Below are positions 22,721 through 34,826 of a stretch of DNA of 64,000 bases, in pieces. The translations under genes were made by a program, and so were the position numbers. The number at the start of each line of letters is the position of its first letter. Position 1 is the first letter of the stretch. Below the pieces are notes generated by a model. That model saw only the letters and a program-made list of their open reading frames with translations. It was not told the origin of the DNA and ran no database searches. Source of the stretch: Corylus avellana (Eukaryota > Streptophyta > Magnoliopsida > Fagales > Betulaceae); NCBI RefSeq assembly GCF_901000735.1, contig NC_081541.1, forward strand, positions 37,969,142 to 38,033,141, read 5' to 3'.

Positions 22721-25579
22721 CGTGCACATGTTTGCGCGGCTGGGGGAAGCTGCATGCTCGAGTGCGATCGAGCGCAATAATTGTGCGATCGAGTGCAATG
22801 TCTGACCTAGCAACGAGTTTTAATTCTAATCCAACTTGTAAACCTAGTTTTAGGTCTATAAATAGAAAACTCTTTAGATTAGTTTAGGGGGGCTGTGAAT
22901 TTCGAAATTTTAGAGGAGAAAGAAGAGAGTTTTATGGTTTCCTAGCTGTTGGATCTCAACTTTGTGATTCCATATTTGTAAGTACTCCATTTTCCATTAT
23001 GAATTCAATTAATCTTGTTTTGTCTTTCAATAACATGATAGAAGATAAAGCCTGACTTATGATTAGCAACTTTATTTCATGTATGTAATGTTTCCCAATT
23101 TAATGGTTTAATTGCCCTATTGTTTTACTTCTAATCAATTGGATTGAATAATTCTTGGATATCTTTTGTGATTCAAGGATACACTCTATGATTTAAGATT
23201 ATTCAATACAATTGATTGCTTGGTTTTCTTTGTTAAAAAATTGGATTTCCCCTATGATTTATTCTCTAGATACAATTGATGTTTTGATAAAAATCAGATA
23301 TTTTCATGTGATTTACGGATACAGTTAATGATTTGATTGAATATTGGATTTCTATTGTGATTTGGGTTATGAATGGATACATGGGATATTTTGATTAATT
23401 ATTTGAAGCAATAGTAAAACAAACCTAAGATTTATATGTGAGAACTTTGGGGAATAATATAGATCATGAAATTATGTTGCTATGAATTTGTGAGTGTGGA
23501 TTTCGAAACCCTAGTGCTTAGTCCTTAAATTACAATCATGTTAAATTATTTAGGCTTTTGATGCTTCATTCAAACAAAAATATCTCAAAAATTTGGAACT
23601 AGATTAGGGTTCAATTAATTTAGATTTAAAATTGCTTTCAAGAATACAATTCTTTATGGCATCGACCTCGCACTTGCAATCTATTGACTACAATTGATTC
23701 GTGCACTTGCGAGTTAATTAAAAATGACATAACAGTTTTTGGCGCCGTTACTAGGGAACTGTTCAATTTTTGAAACCAATTTATTTCTAAATTAGTTTTA
23801 ATTCTTCTACTAGTTATAATTAGGATTTTATTTTTCTGCAATTTTTATTCCTGTTTCTAAAAAAAAAAAAAAAAACGAATAGATTTTTTTTTTTAGTTTC
23901 TGTTTTGCAGTTCCGGATCGCATCTACTCCTGTTAGTGCGATTGAGCGCAGACCTACTACAATCGAGCGCACTCACGGCCCAGACAACAAGCTCAAGCGC
24001 ACTTGCGCTCGTTAACTGCCGCATCTTCACTCAAGTACGATCGAGTGCGCATCAACGCGATTGAGCGCACTCACAGTAAAAGGCAGCAACTGTAGTAGTT
24101 CCATAGATTTTAGCCAATTTTTTGTCCTTTTTTGTGAGTTTTTAGTTTCTGTTTGCATTAATTTCTGCTTGCAATTGTGTTTAGTTAATTTAGTATAATT
24201 TAATTTAGTTCAATTCAGTTCAGCATTTAGTTTGTTAGTTCCTATTTGCATGTTCGGTCGTAGATCTTTAAATCTAGAGTTTAAGTACTTTTGATCCCAA
24301 GATTGAAAGAATGGCGAGAGAGAATCTAAGACAGCCACCAAACTCACCCACCAATTCTCAAAGTTCCGAGTCTGATTCGGAAAAGTCTGTTAAGATGGGA
24401 GAACGAAATCCACCCAGATCCCTTAGAGAGCTATTTGCACCAACTACTACCAACACTAGTGCTGCCAGCTACTAATGCCACTCGCTTTGAGTTGAACCCG
24501 AGTGTGATCAGTCACCTTCCTGCATTTAGAGGATTAGAGAACGAGGATCCATATGTTCATGTGAGGTCCTTCTTGGAAGTGTACGAATTTGTTAATACGC
24601 AAAATGCCCTGGCAAAATCGGTGCGTCTTCGGTTATTTCCTCTTTCCCTACATGATAGGGCGAAATCCTGGCTACTCAACAACAACCCTGGATCTATCAC
24701 CTCTTGGGAAATGCTGCAGAGCAAGTTTTACCACAAATTCTTCACAATTTCCAAAATCAATGATCTCCGTCTACAGATCACCAATTCAGACAGAAAGAGG
24801 GGGAGAGATTTATCGATAGCTAGGAGTAGTTTAAAGAGCTTACTATAAAGTGCCCACCCCACGAGTTTGAGAATGAGACGATTGTTCAATATTTCTACGG
24901 GGGATTCACGCCAGGTGAGCGAAACTCGCTTGAGACTATGAATGGTAGAGAATTCTTTAAGTCTTACTGGGGATGAGGCCTATAAAACTTTGGATGAAAT
25001 GTCCGAACGTGCACAACAATGGGATTTTCAAAATAGTTGGGATAGACAACCTTACGCTCTCAAGATAGGAGCCATTTATGAGGTGAAGAATGATGCTGAC
25101 ATAAGGGAGGAATTCAAGGTTCTCAGGCATCAGTTTGATATTATGGTCTTAAACAAACTAGTGAATGCAGAAGATACTTACCAAGCTGATGTATGCGGGT
25201 TATGTACTAGTCCAATGCACTTCACTCAAAACTGCCCAACTCTATCAACAGAGTACCCGACTGAGCAAGTCAATGCCTTCAATGAATATAGAAAACCCAC
25301 GAGTGGACCGTTTTCTAAGACTTACAATCCAGGGTGGTGGAATCACCCAAATTTCTCTTGGAAGCAGAATCAGCCACTTAACTAAGGAGGTAACTCCACT
25401 CAAGCGCAAAATCAATTCCGGCCATCTCATCAAGCTCAACCACCTGCATATCAAACCATCACTCAAGTGCCACAGCCTGCACCACAAACGTCATTAGAAG
25501 ACATGATGAAAGCATTCGTGCAATCAACTGACAAGAATATCCAAAAGCTAAAGAATTCCAGAATGAACTTGTCCCAAAC
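22721..25579 (+). mobile_element. Truncated gypsy element, gamma family
   Basis: A 5'-truncated LTR (22721-23734) has a promoter-like TATAAATAG at about 22858 and ends GACATAACA. A PBS-like TGGCGCCGTTACTAGGGA (23740-23757) follows, then a leader rich in CGATCG-like motifs (23925-24075) and a broken gag gene (24311-25385). The right side ends in an N gap. The LTR sequence differs from the alpha and beta families. Confidence 0.7.
24311..25385 (+). pseudogene. Gypsy gag pseudogene (gamma element)
   Basis: The natural start is ATG 24311 (MARENLRQPP). Frame is lost at about 24435-24470, where a second frame carries the gag core: AFRGLENEDPYVHVRSF and VRLRLFPLSLHDRAKSWL. A second break lies at about 24800-24940. 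The C-terminal part (to 25385) has LTGDEAYKTLDEMSERAQQW, a CCHC knuckle (CGLCTSPMHFTQNC) and YNPGWWNHPNFSW. These are Athila-like gag signatures. At least two frameshifts make it non-functional. Confidence 0.8.
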
Positions 25580-25679
25580 NNNNNNNNNNNNNNNNNNNNN
25601 NNNNNNNNNNNNNNNNNNNNNNNNNNNNNNNNNNNNNNNNNNNNNNNNNNNNNNNNNNNNNNNNNNNNNNNNNNNNNNN
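25580..25679. other. Assembly gap, 100 N
   Basis: Falls between the gamma gag pseudogene and a minus-strand ankyrin pseudogene. Confidence 0.99.
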
Positions 25680-28079
25680 CAAGATCTATTGTGTTGTAGG
25701 TTAGAGACATAATTAATTAACGAAAGGAAAATTATTAGATTCAATTTCAAAGCATCGATCGGACAAAAGAAGAATGAATAATTAGGATCCTTAATTACCA
25801 AAATCATTGAGAAGTATGAACTGGGTAAGCACCGTGGAAGCATATGTCGCTTATTAATCTTTGATCATATCTCAGAGAGGCAGAATAGAGATAGCGAGCC
25901 ACTTTTATATTTCCATACTCTAGAGCCGCTATAAGTGTAATATGATTGGAATTGTCTCGGATGTTAAGTAAGTTAGTGTTCTTTGTAAGCATGCAATCTT
26001 ATATCCCAGTATTATTTTGTTGAACGGCAGCCCAGGCTAGAGCTGTGAAACCTAGGGGTGTCAATGCGGGCGGTTTTAACCGCTAACCATTATAACCGCC
26101 TAACCGCCTAACCGCATTAACCGCTAACCGCCTAACCGCTATAACCGCCTAGCGGTTAGCGGTTATTGGGTCTACTAATCGTAACCGCTAGCCGCTAACC
26201 GCCTTTTTATATAATATATTTTTAGAATTATAATTATAAAAATATTTATACTTATAACATAATCACTTGATCATTAAATCACAATTTGAGTATTAATATA
26301 TTATCACTATAATTTATATGATTATATCATATAATCACTTGATCATTAAATCACAATTTTTTTTAAAAAATAATTAAATCACAATTTGAGTATTAATATA
26401 TTATCACTATAATTTATATGATTATATCACATGATCAATTGATCATTAAATCATTTGATTATATAATAATAAATTATACATATATAACATGACATAATTC
26501 ATAAGTATACCAATTCATAATAATACAACAATTAAATATCTAGAGACTTATTTCCAATGTATGTTATAAACTTATAAGTCTATATAAGTCTACATATGCA
26601 TATGAATAATATAAATGTATAATATCAATACTTAATCATATGATTCAATGACAATTCAAATACTTTATTCAAGACTTCAAGTGAATCATATTATTAATGT
26701 AAAATGATGATATGATTCATATAATATCAAATTAAGTAATTGACATTGGATTAAACAATGACCAAGGTGTTACTTATAAACAAAATTTAAGTATTAATGT
26801 ATTATCATTATAATTTTAGTAATTTATATATTATCACTATAATTGATATGATTATATCACATGATGACTTGATCATTAAATCATATGATTATATAATAAT
26901 AAATAATACATATATAATATGACATAACTCATAAGTCATAAGTCTACAAATTAATCATATGATTCATGTACAATGATAATCACAATTGATTCAATTGAAT
27001 TAAACAATATATTACTTATAACTACAATTTAATTAAAGCATTATTAGATACTTTAGGAATTTAGGATTTAGGAGTTTGAACATTACCATTTACCATTAGA
27101 TATTAAGTTCAATTCAAAGAAAAAGGATTAAAAGTAAATATGATAATAATTTAAATAATTAATTATATGATATAATTTAATGAGATTATATGATTATATA
27201 ATATCAAATTAAGTAATTGACATTAGATTCAACAATGTATTACTTATAATCACAATTGAAATAACAAATTGACCATAAATAATACTACATAACACAATTT
27301 TTATTCCTAATTCCTAAATTTTGAATTTTGAATTTTTTATTGAATTTAATCATAGCTGAATTTTAATTTGATCTATGGTATATAAGTGTAATCGTAGCCG
27401 TCCGAAATGTTTTGACGATCTAATAGCCGTTGGATGATATTAATGGAGGACAACAATCAAGCATTTACTAAGAAGTATGTATATGGTGTAACAGAGACAC
27501 TGTAAGGTTGCCTTGTTTAATCTAATCTAACAAGTAATATTAAATGTTGAAAACGTATATATAATCAATGGATCATTTTGAACAAGCATACCAGATCTAA
27601 GTAGAGACAGCCACATGGAATAAGCTTTTGGTAAAACGAATCAAACTGTTAATATTTAAAATTTAATTATTTTTCCAAATCCAACGGTTGCAAATTAGAG
27701 AACCCAAGTTTAACCTAAACTTGGGTTAAATATTTTTTATTTTTCAATATGGGCTCTTTTTATAGCAATTGTGCTCAAGAAGACATTAAAAATACCAAAA
27801 AAAAAAAATGAGAGTAAAAAAAAGCCCAAAAAGGCCCAAAAAAGTCTAATTTTGAAAAAGCGGTTAGCGGGCGGTTATCTATTTCATTAACCGCTAACCG
27901 GCGGTTAACCACTAACCGTTAACCGCTAGGCGGTTAGCGGTTGCGGTTAGTGAAATTTACTAACCGCTAAGGCGGTTACGGTTAGCGGTTATTGCCAATA
28001 ACCGCTAACCGTAACCGCCTTGACACCCCTAGTGAAACCTTCAACGTCTTGTATTGCTAAATCCTTCTCCGACAATAAC
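25680..28079 (-). pseudogene. Ankyrin-exon pseudogene, split by a hAT element
   Basis: Minus-strand relative of gene A. Bases 25680-25685 are the start of exon 3 and 25686-25798 the short intron. Bases 25799-26052 and 28040-28079 are exon 2, interrupted by a hAT insertion with an 8-bp duplication. The readable protein shows NNTG-type ankyrin sequence and ends at a donor one base different from gene A. The 5' side is cut at 28080 by a copia LTR and the 3' side by an N gap. Frame is already disturbed near the hAT-distal part (an extra base before TTGCATGC), so it cannot encode a full protein. Confidence 0.8.
26053..28031. mobile_element. Non-autonomous hAT element with AACCGC subterminal arrays
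   Basis: 1,979 bp, starting TAGGGGTGTCAA and ending TTGACACCCCTA, flanked by a perfect 8-bp duplication GTGAAACC (26045-26052 and 28032-28039). Both ends carry dense, oppositely oriented runs of AACCGCTAACCGCC-like motifs (about 26070-26205 and 27860-28020). The interior is AT-rich, with repeated phrases such as CTTGATCATTAAATCACAAT. No transposase frame is visible. It lies inside the exon of an ankyrin pseudogene. Confidence 0.9.
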
Positions 28080-28628
28080 TGTTAGGGATAGACACACCCT
28101 TGAATCAATGATTGTGCAAACTCTACAGAATAATAATGAAATGATAAATACAAAAGATCAACATATAGTATTTACGTGGTTCGGTAGTGGGCCTACATCC
28201 ATGGGACTAACTCCAATCAATCCACTATAAACAACTTGTTACAGTGATGTTTACTCAAGTTATGCAAAACTTGAGTTAATACAGGAGTAAAATAATACAG
28301 AGAGAAACAACATCTGTTAAAACTAATATACACTCTCAGTAGTGTATTAAAACATTCTTTTAGGCGATGACATACCCAAATATTTTCAGTACCTACAGCA
28401 TGTACAATGTCTGGTCATGTGCACACCATGGCATACATAAGACTCCCAACAGCTGAGGAGTAAGGAATGACCTCCATTGCTTTCTTCTCTTCCTCTGTAC
28501 ACGGACATGAGTTTCTACTAAGCTTAAAGTGATTAGCAAGTGGCGTGCTAATTGGTTTAGCATTTTTCATGTTGAATCTTTCAAGCACCCGTTCAACATA
28601 TTTCTCTTGTGACACCCACACATTCTTG
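28080..28628 (-). mobile_element. Copia remnant: LTR plus reverse transcriptase tail
   Basis: On the minus strand, 28621-28415 encodes copia RT/RNase H linker sequence: WVSQEKYVERVLERFNMKNA, then SSAVGSLMYAMVCT, a stop, and PDIVHAVG. It jumps by deletion to LTR-like sequence running to 28080 (plus strand begins TGTTAGGGATAGAC and includes TACGTGGTTCGGT). It truncates the ankyrin pseudogene at 28079. The upper end is interrupted by the CACTA-like element at 28629. Confidence 0.75.
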
Positions 28629-29920
28629 CACTACAAAAATTCAATTTTTTGCTGACACAAGTTTCCTGACGTGTTAGATGGTCTAACACGTCAAGAAATC
28701 CTCCTGACAGGGCATTTTTGACGTATTTCAGGCGTGAAGAATATGAGTGTCAGGAATGGAAAATTCCTGACATGTTGGATTTAACACGTCAGAATTTTCT
28801 AACATGTTAGATTAACACGTCAGAAAATTCTGACGTGTTAAAATTGACACGTCAGAAAAAATTTCTGATACGTCAAAAAAATTTCTGACGTGTCAAATTT
28901 GACACATCATTAAATATTTTTAATTCAAAAAAAAAATCCATAAAAAATTTAAAAAAAGAATTTTTTTTTTTAATAATTTTAAATTTCCTAACGTGTCTAT
29001 TTTGACATGTCAGGAAATTTAAATTTATTAAAAAACATAATTTTTCTTTTTTTAAATTTTTTTTGGATTTATTTTTCAATTAAGAATATTTTTTTAATTC
29101 TGGAACAATACGTTCTTCTCCCCCCAGCTCTCTCCCTGATCTCTTCCTTCCTCCATTTTCACTCTGTCTCTCTCTCTCTTCTTTCCTCCATTTTCACTCT
29201 CTTTTATCTCTTCTTTCCTTCATTTTTAAAAACCCAAACCAAAAAATCAAAAACCCAAATCAATAAATAAACCTTATCCTTCTTTGATCTTCTTCTCTTC
29301 AAATCAAAAATCAAAAATCTCTCAAATCAAATCAAAATAAATCAAATCAGAGCTTTTTGAAATCAAAAATCTCTCTTCTTCGATCCTCTTCTCTTCTCCT
29401 TCTTTTTGTTTTTTTTTTTTTGCTTCTCTTCTTCGATCTTCTGATCTTCTCTTTTTTTTTTTTTTTTCTTCTGCTTCTCTTCTCCTTTTGTTTTTTTTCT
29501 TCTTGATCTGCTTTTCTTCTAGCAGCCGTGCAGAGAGATTGAGAGAGAAGAGGGAGATTCAGAGAGAGAAAGAAGATTTGGAATTAAATAAGAAAAGTAG
29601 ATATGGGGAAAGAATAAATAATAAAAGAGAGAAAGAAGAGGGAAAATTAAGTTGAATGTCCCGCTATTTTTTTTTTTTTTCTGACGTGTTAGTTTTAGCA
29701 CGTGAGAAATTTTTGACGTGTTAGTTTTAACACATCAGTAATTTCTAACGTGCGAAATTAACACGTCAAAAATGTATAATATATTATTTATATATATAAT
29801 ATAAATAAACCTGGAAAAAAAAAAATTGACGTGTTAATTTTAGCACGTCAGAAATGGACAATATATATATATATATGTAGAAACCAGCACGTGCGAAATT
29901 TAAATACAATTTTAAATTTT

Positions 29921-29953
<33 letters not shown>
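28629..29953. mobile_element. CACTA-like non-autonomous element (right end in gap)
   Basis: Starts CACTACAAAAATTCAATT inside copia reverse transcriptase. Many direct and inverted copies of a TGACGTGTTA / TAACACGTCA motif follow on both sides (28640-29010 and 29680-29910), around a CT-rich centre (29100-29530). This is the subterminal-repeat layout of CACTA elements. The other end falls in the N gap. No transposase is visible. Confidence 0.65.
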
Positions 29954-30053
29954 NNNNNNNNNNNNNNNNNNNNNNNNNNNNNNNNNNNNNNNNNNNNNNN
30001 NNNNNNNNNNNNNNNNNNNNNNNNNNNNNNNNNNNNNNNNNNNNNNNNNNNNN
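29954..30053. other. Assembly gap, 100 N
   Basis: Preceded by a TA run and followed at once by a PGG-exon fragment. Confidence 0.99.
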
Positions 30054-30249
30054 TGCTCTTTTCATTACGCTACCCCCAAAATTAGGGAGACTCATTCTTG
30101 TCATTATCTTGGCTCTTGGTCCTATCTACCATTTCGCTTCTATGCTGTTAGTCCTTATAAGAGCTCTAGTTCACAAATACTTCTTCTTGTCCGATGGTGA
30201 TCTATTCACCTGTTGGCCTCGCTATGAGTTTGTAATGAACAATTGGTGA
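30054..30249 (+). pseudogene. PGG-domain C-terminal fragment
   Basis: Starts at the equivalent of 10267 in gene A and encodes the last two membrane segments (ALFITLPPK, then IYHFASMLLVLIRAL) and a divergent tail ending in a stop at 30247-30249. The 3' flank to about 31095 also follows gene A's flank (10457-11095), including CCAGAAGTCTTCT(A/G)ATTGG. The upstream part of the gene is missing. It may be in the N gap or truly deleted. It cannot work alone. Confidence 0.8.
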
Positions 30250-31095
30250 TCATTGATCAGCTTATGATGTATTAAGCATATTGGTCTGATTGTCGGATGG
30301 TTTAGACATTTTATGATGAAATAAAATAAATTGATTTATCATATATCCTTCGTAGATTTTCTTTTTCTTTATATTGCCAACCCATGGAAAGACTTTTACC
30401 TCCAACAATTAACATTGAAGACATCAAAATTTTAAAGAAAATAGAAGAAATTGGTATATTTAAATTTTTGCATGTTTAATCTGTTTGTTTTTCTTATTAG
30501 GGCGCCATACTAAAAAAAATTCTAAGGCACATCATTTAAAAGCCTTTAACGTTAATTCTAATGGCAAACTTAACGTTGGGTAAGAGCATGTTTGGAATTG
30601 CATTTTAAAAATAAAATTTTTAAGCAAAAAAAAAGCTTTTTGGCAAAAGTTTTATTTTTAAGCTTTTGCCAAAAGTACTTTTTGGCTATTTTTAGGCTTT
30701 TTGGACCCTTAAAAGAGCTTTTAATTATTTTACCAAACAAGTGTTTTTTTTTTTTTTTTCAAATTGACTTTTTAAGTGTTAAAAGCACTTTTAGACTCAT
30801 TAAAACGAAATCTTAAATAGGCCCTAAATCACCTTGTTGTAAATGTACGAATTTTGTTGTTTATGTCATGCTTTGTTTGTTCAAGGTTTTTTAATAAGTT
30901 TTTAACTTCTTTTCATTTGTCCAGGAGTTGGTATCTCATAATTTGCCAGCTTTTTGTTTGTCTTTCTTTTGTCCACTAAGTAGAATTGTTTACAAAATGT
31001 GAAGAAATACTTGGTGTTTACACAAATCCATTTCTCTAAGGTATTTGTCCAGAAGTCTTCTGATTGGTTACAGTCCCTCCTTCTCAACGCGTCTG

Positions 31096-32109
31096 CACAC
31101 ACAATTAATTACTAGGCTTCGGACTTGAACATTCCTGTGAGCCATCTCTTTAATAATTGTAATTTAATATAAATGTGTAAAAAGATTAATAGAATCTGTA
31201 TTGAATTGGACAAAAGCATGCTCAGCTCAATAGTATTGGCAAGTGAGGACATTTTATAAAGGCCCAACAAATATAAGGCCCTATATACCAAACTTGCCCA
31301 AAAAATAAGAAAAGAAAGGGCTTAGGAAAAATGAAATGAGAGGAGAGGATCCGGCTTAATCTTTTTACATGAAATGAGAGAAAAAATGAAATGAAATGAG
31401 AGGAGAGGAAAACGGTACCATTTTCCACTAAACGGTACCGTTTTCCACTCTCACAAACTAGCTTTAAAATATAAATAATATAAAATTCATTAAAACTTAA
31501 AAATCGTAAAACAATAATAATTAAAAAACTAAAAAATAAAAAACTGAAAAAAATAAATAAAAAAAGGAAGGGAGAACCAGACAGATTTCAGAGAGAGAAG
31601 GAGGCGGAGAGAGAGAGAACCGAGAGGCAGAGAGAGAGGAAGAGGTGGCGCTGTGGGCAGTGTTGAGCGGCTATGATCAGCCCCGTTCCGGCAGGAAATG
31701 GCCGGATTTGTAGGTGTGCTCCGGTGAACTATTGCCGGAAGCCGGTGGCCTCTAAACTCCAAACTCCATTTCAATTGGTATAAATTCTAGGTCCTATTTC
31801 ATATGGGTATTGAATTTGGGGGTTTCTTTCTATTGATTTTCTGGATTTAGCTTGAGTTTGTGGATATTTTGATTGGTTGCTGAGAAAATGTTGGGGAATG
31901 GAAAGAAAGTGTGTTTTGGAAAGATTGAGAGTTTTATTGGGCTCCTGCTCTTGTTTTATTTCTGGGTAATTCTCAGTGTTAAGGAAGAATGAATTAGTGC
32001 TCAATTTTGGGTAATTCCCTGTGTTTTCCTCCAGTTTTCCACCAACCAAACGAAAAAACAGAGCGTAACCAAAACCCAAACGATAAGAAAAAAAACCTAG
32101 AATACCAAC
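31096..32109. other. No gene seen; GA/CT-rich sequence
   Basis: Purine-rich sequence with two AACGGTACC(A/G)TTTTCC repeats near 31410-31450 and a GC-rich stretch at 31620-31760. Open frames here lack conservation signs. It may be the outer part of the element carrying the LPEAT2-like exon. Confidence 0.4.
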
Positions 32110-32271
32110 ATACCCAAAAGAGAAGAGAATAAGCCTGGTGCAAATCCTGGTTACCCACATGATCCTGGACCTCCAGCTAGGCATGGGGCTCTGCCTGTCC
32201 TTCCAGCCTTGTAGAGCCACCTTCGTCGCCAGAAACCCCACCACTAAGGACACCCCAAAGAGCACGAGGTG
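32110..32271 (-). pseudogene. LPEAT2: LPEAT2-like exon fragment
   Basis: The minus strand encodes LVLFGVSLVVGFLATKVAL, then GWKDRQSPMPSWRSRIMW and TRICTRLILFSFG. This closely resembles the membrane-anchoring segment just ahead of the acyltransferase domain in plant lysophospholipid acyltransferase LPEAT2, which reacylates lysophospholipids at the ER. A sequence like a splice donor (GGGTATGTTGG) follows directly, so one exon with its boundary is kept. No catalytic HX4D-containing exon is nearby. Upstream residues do not match the family. The 225-codon frame that contains it (31771-32448) therefore looks like a captured or retained fragment rather than a gene. Palindromic GGTGGTCGACCACC sequence at about 32394-32460 suggests a transposon setting. 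Confidence 0.6.
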
Positions 32272-33259
32272 AGGAGAGATCACGGTCCGCCATAGCTGGG
32301 GGATTGCGGAGGGACGAAAGTTCACTCTTCGGTAGAAATGGGAGCTAAAATGATTGGTGGGATTTGCCTTTGGGACCATCCCAAGGCCTTTGGGGGTGGT
32401 CGACCACCCCCAATGGCCATGGGGTGCCCAAATGGGGTGGCCGACCACCCCATTTAGCCACCCCTCTGGGTTTTATATTTTCTTTTTTCATTTTTGTTTT
32501 TTTTTTGTTTTTTGTTTTAAATTTTTTAATATTTTTAGTTTTTTAATGATTGATTTTTTTATAATTTATAATTTTTAATGATTTATTTATTATTATTTCA
32601 AAGAAAACCACTTTTTAGTGCCCAAAACGTTGCTGTTTTGGGCAACCGCATGCATGCAGTAGTTTTCACTACCGCATGCAAGCCGGATCTAGGACTAGGT
32701 AAAAACTCGCCCAACCCGCAGAACCGACCCGCCCCGCCCCACCCCGGCCCGTGCGGGTTTAGTGTTTATTTTCGCGGGTTCAGGTTGGGAATATCTAACC
32801 CGTGCAGGGCAGGGTTGGTTTCGTACGGGTTTAGTGTTTATTTTCGCGGGTTCAAGTTGGGAATATCCAACCCGTGCGGGGCAGGGCGGGTTTTGGGTTT
32901 ACTAATATTTCCTAGGCGGGTACCCGCCCTGACCCGCTCCTACTCGCACTTAAGGTTGTAAAACACAAAAAGAAAACCCTAGACTTAAGAGACCCATTTG
33001 ATTTCGGCCTTTCTGCCCTTTCACCCAGCACTCAAGTTCTCAACACTGCTGCACCGCACGGATCGCACCTCTCGATCTCCCATCGGAACCATCTCACTCT
33101 TGAGTCTCGCCTCTCGATCTCTCATCTCACTCGCGACTCTCATCTCTCTCACTGTCGCCTCTCACAGTCGGACTTCTTTCCCGGGGGAGGTAGTCCGGCC
33201 CCGGCGAGGTCGGAGTTCAAAGGGTACGTGATGGAGAACGCAGACGTGGTAGTGGCTGG

Positions 33260-34821
33260 TGATAAGTACCGAATGTTGCACATTCAAGCCCCTTAATTTG
33301 CATATGTTAATTCCTTAGCGTTGTTATTTGTTTGATTTTATTTTGTTTTTGTGTTTTCAGGTTATAAATAAAGATGCAATTAATTCCATTGATTTTGGGC
33401 TTGAAAGCCCACTTTGAGATGATTAAGCTTAGCCAATCATAATAGAGGACCTATATGTTGTGGTTAAGTTTAATCAAATAAAGGAAGGGATTAATTCGGA
33501 ATTTCTCAAATTGGAGTCAAAATCGGATTGGATTCAAATTTGGATTCTGCATACACCTCGGTATTTTGGCCATAACTTTCAGCTAGAATATCCGATTGAG
33601 GTGATTCAAGCGGCACTGGAAAGATAACTCAAATTTCTACAAATCATTGTGAAATATCATTTTTCTAATTCGGAGCGCCGCAATGCCAAAATCGCCTCTC
33701 AAGATAGGAACGCAATTCTGGGCGAATCCTATTCCGATTTGGACTTAGGTTTTCTTTATTCTAATTGGACTTGGACTTAAATCTCCGAAATTTCTAGGTT
33801 TCCTAGGGCTTCTAGGACTGGCTTGCTCCTTATAAATAGACCCTTAACCTTCAAGAGAATGTGTGCTTAGTTTTAGATACAAAAATCTTCTTGGAGGCTT
33901 GACAAGTTGAAGAGGAGATAATCCATGGCAAGAGGCCATCCTAGCACCCCTATGAGCGGCTAAACCCCTTTGTGGGGTATTGATGTAACCCTATCCAAGC
34001 ACAATGGTTTGATTGTATTTAATTTCTAGATTTTCAATTTATGCATGTTGATTGTATAACTATGAGGATTGCTACAATTGATTTATGTTCTTAATTATTA
34101 AATGCAATTGTTCTTAAATTCCAATATCAATATTTGTGAAATTCTTCTCTTGTCTTAGAAAGTATTTTACTTTTATTGAAATCAAATCATTCTTATTTTC
34201 TGTGATTATAAGGATGATGGTTATACAATGGGTTTAATTGACATACGATCAATAGGATTTGATAGGCCATGCCTAGGGAAGACGGATTGTACTACACCCT
34301 AGTTTAGTGTAATTTAGGTAGACAGTCCGTGCCAACCGAAGATGGGTTACACTTATTCATTGATTGTATGTATCCTGTTATAGAATTTGATAATTTATAC
34401 CTAGGGAAGACGGGTCGTACCGCGTCTTAGTAGTTAGGTGGACGATCTGTGCCAACCGAAGATAGATTATGCTTATTCTTTAATAAGGTAGTTTCTTGTT
34501 TATTTATAACATGCATAAAATGAATTTCTGGGATTAATTATGATTAGCCATTGTTGTGCGGATAGAGGTGAAGTCAATACCCTACTCTCTCTCTCATCTA
34601 TTTACTCTTTTTATTTCCGTTTATTTTATGCACTTTAAATTCACACAAACAAATCATTCTCTTTTAATTAAGTTAATTTTAATCTTTCGAATTTTGATAA
34701 TTAAACCCCTGCAGTCCTTGAGGTTCGACACCCTCTCTGTAGCCGTATCTTACAAAGATTCGTCTTATTGCGAGTGGTTATTTTTATTATTGATATTTTT
34801 GGACACAAAAATACCACATCA
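33260..34821 (+). repeat. 5' LTR of the beta element
   Basis: TGATAAGTACCGAATG to AATACCACATCA. Contains TATAAATAG at about 33831 as a likely promoter, and two copies of a CCTAGGGAAGACGG module ending GTGCCAACCGAAGAT (34272-34345 and 34400-34470). Confidence 0.92.
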
Positions 34822-34826
34822 ATTTT

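Noticed and set aside
31771..32448. 225-codon minus-strand frame as a full LPEAT2 protein
   Set aside because: Only about 54 residues match the family and a splice donor interrupts the frame; the rest is intron-like or repeat sequence.
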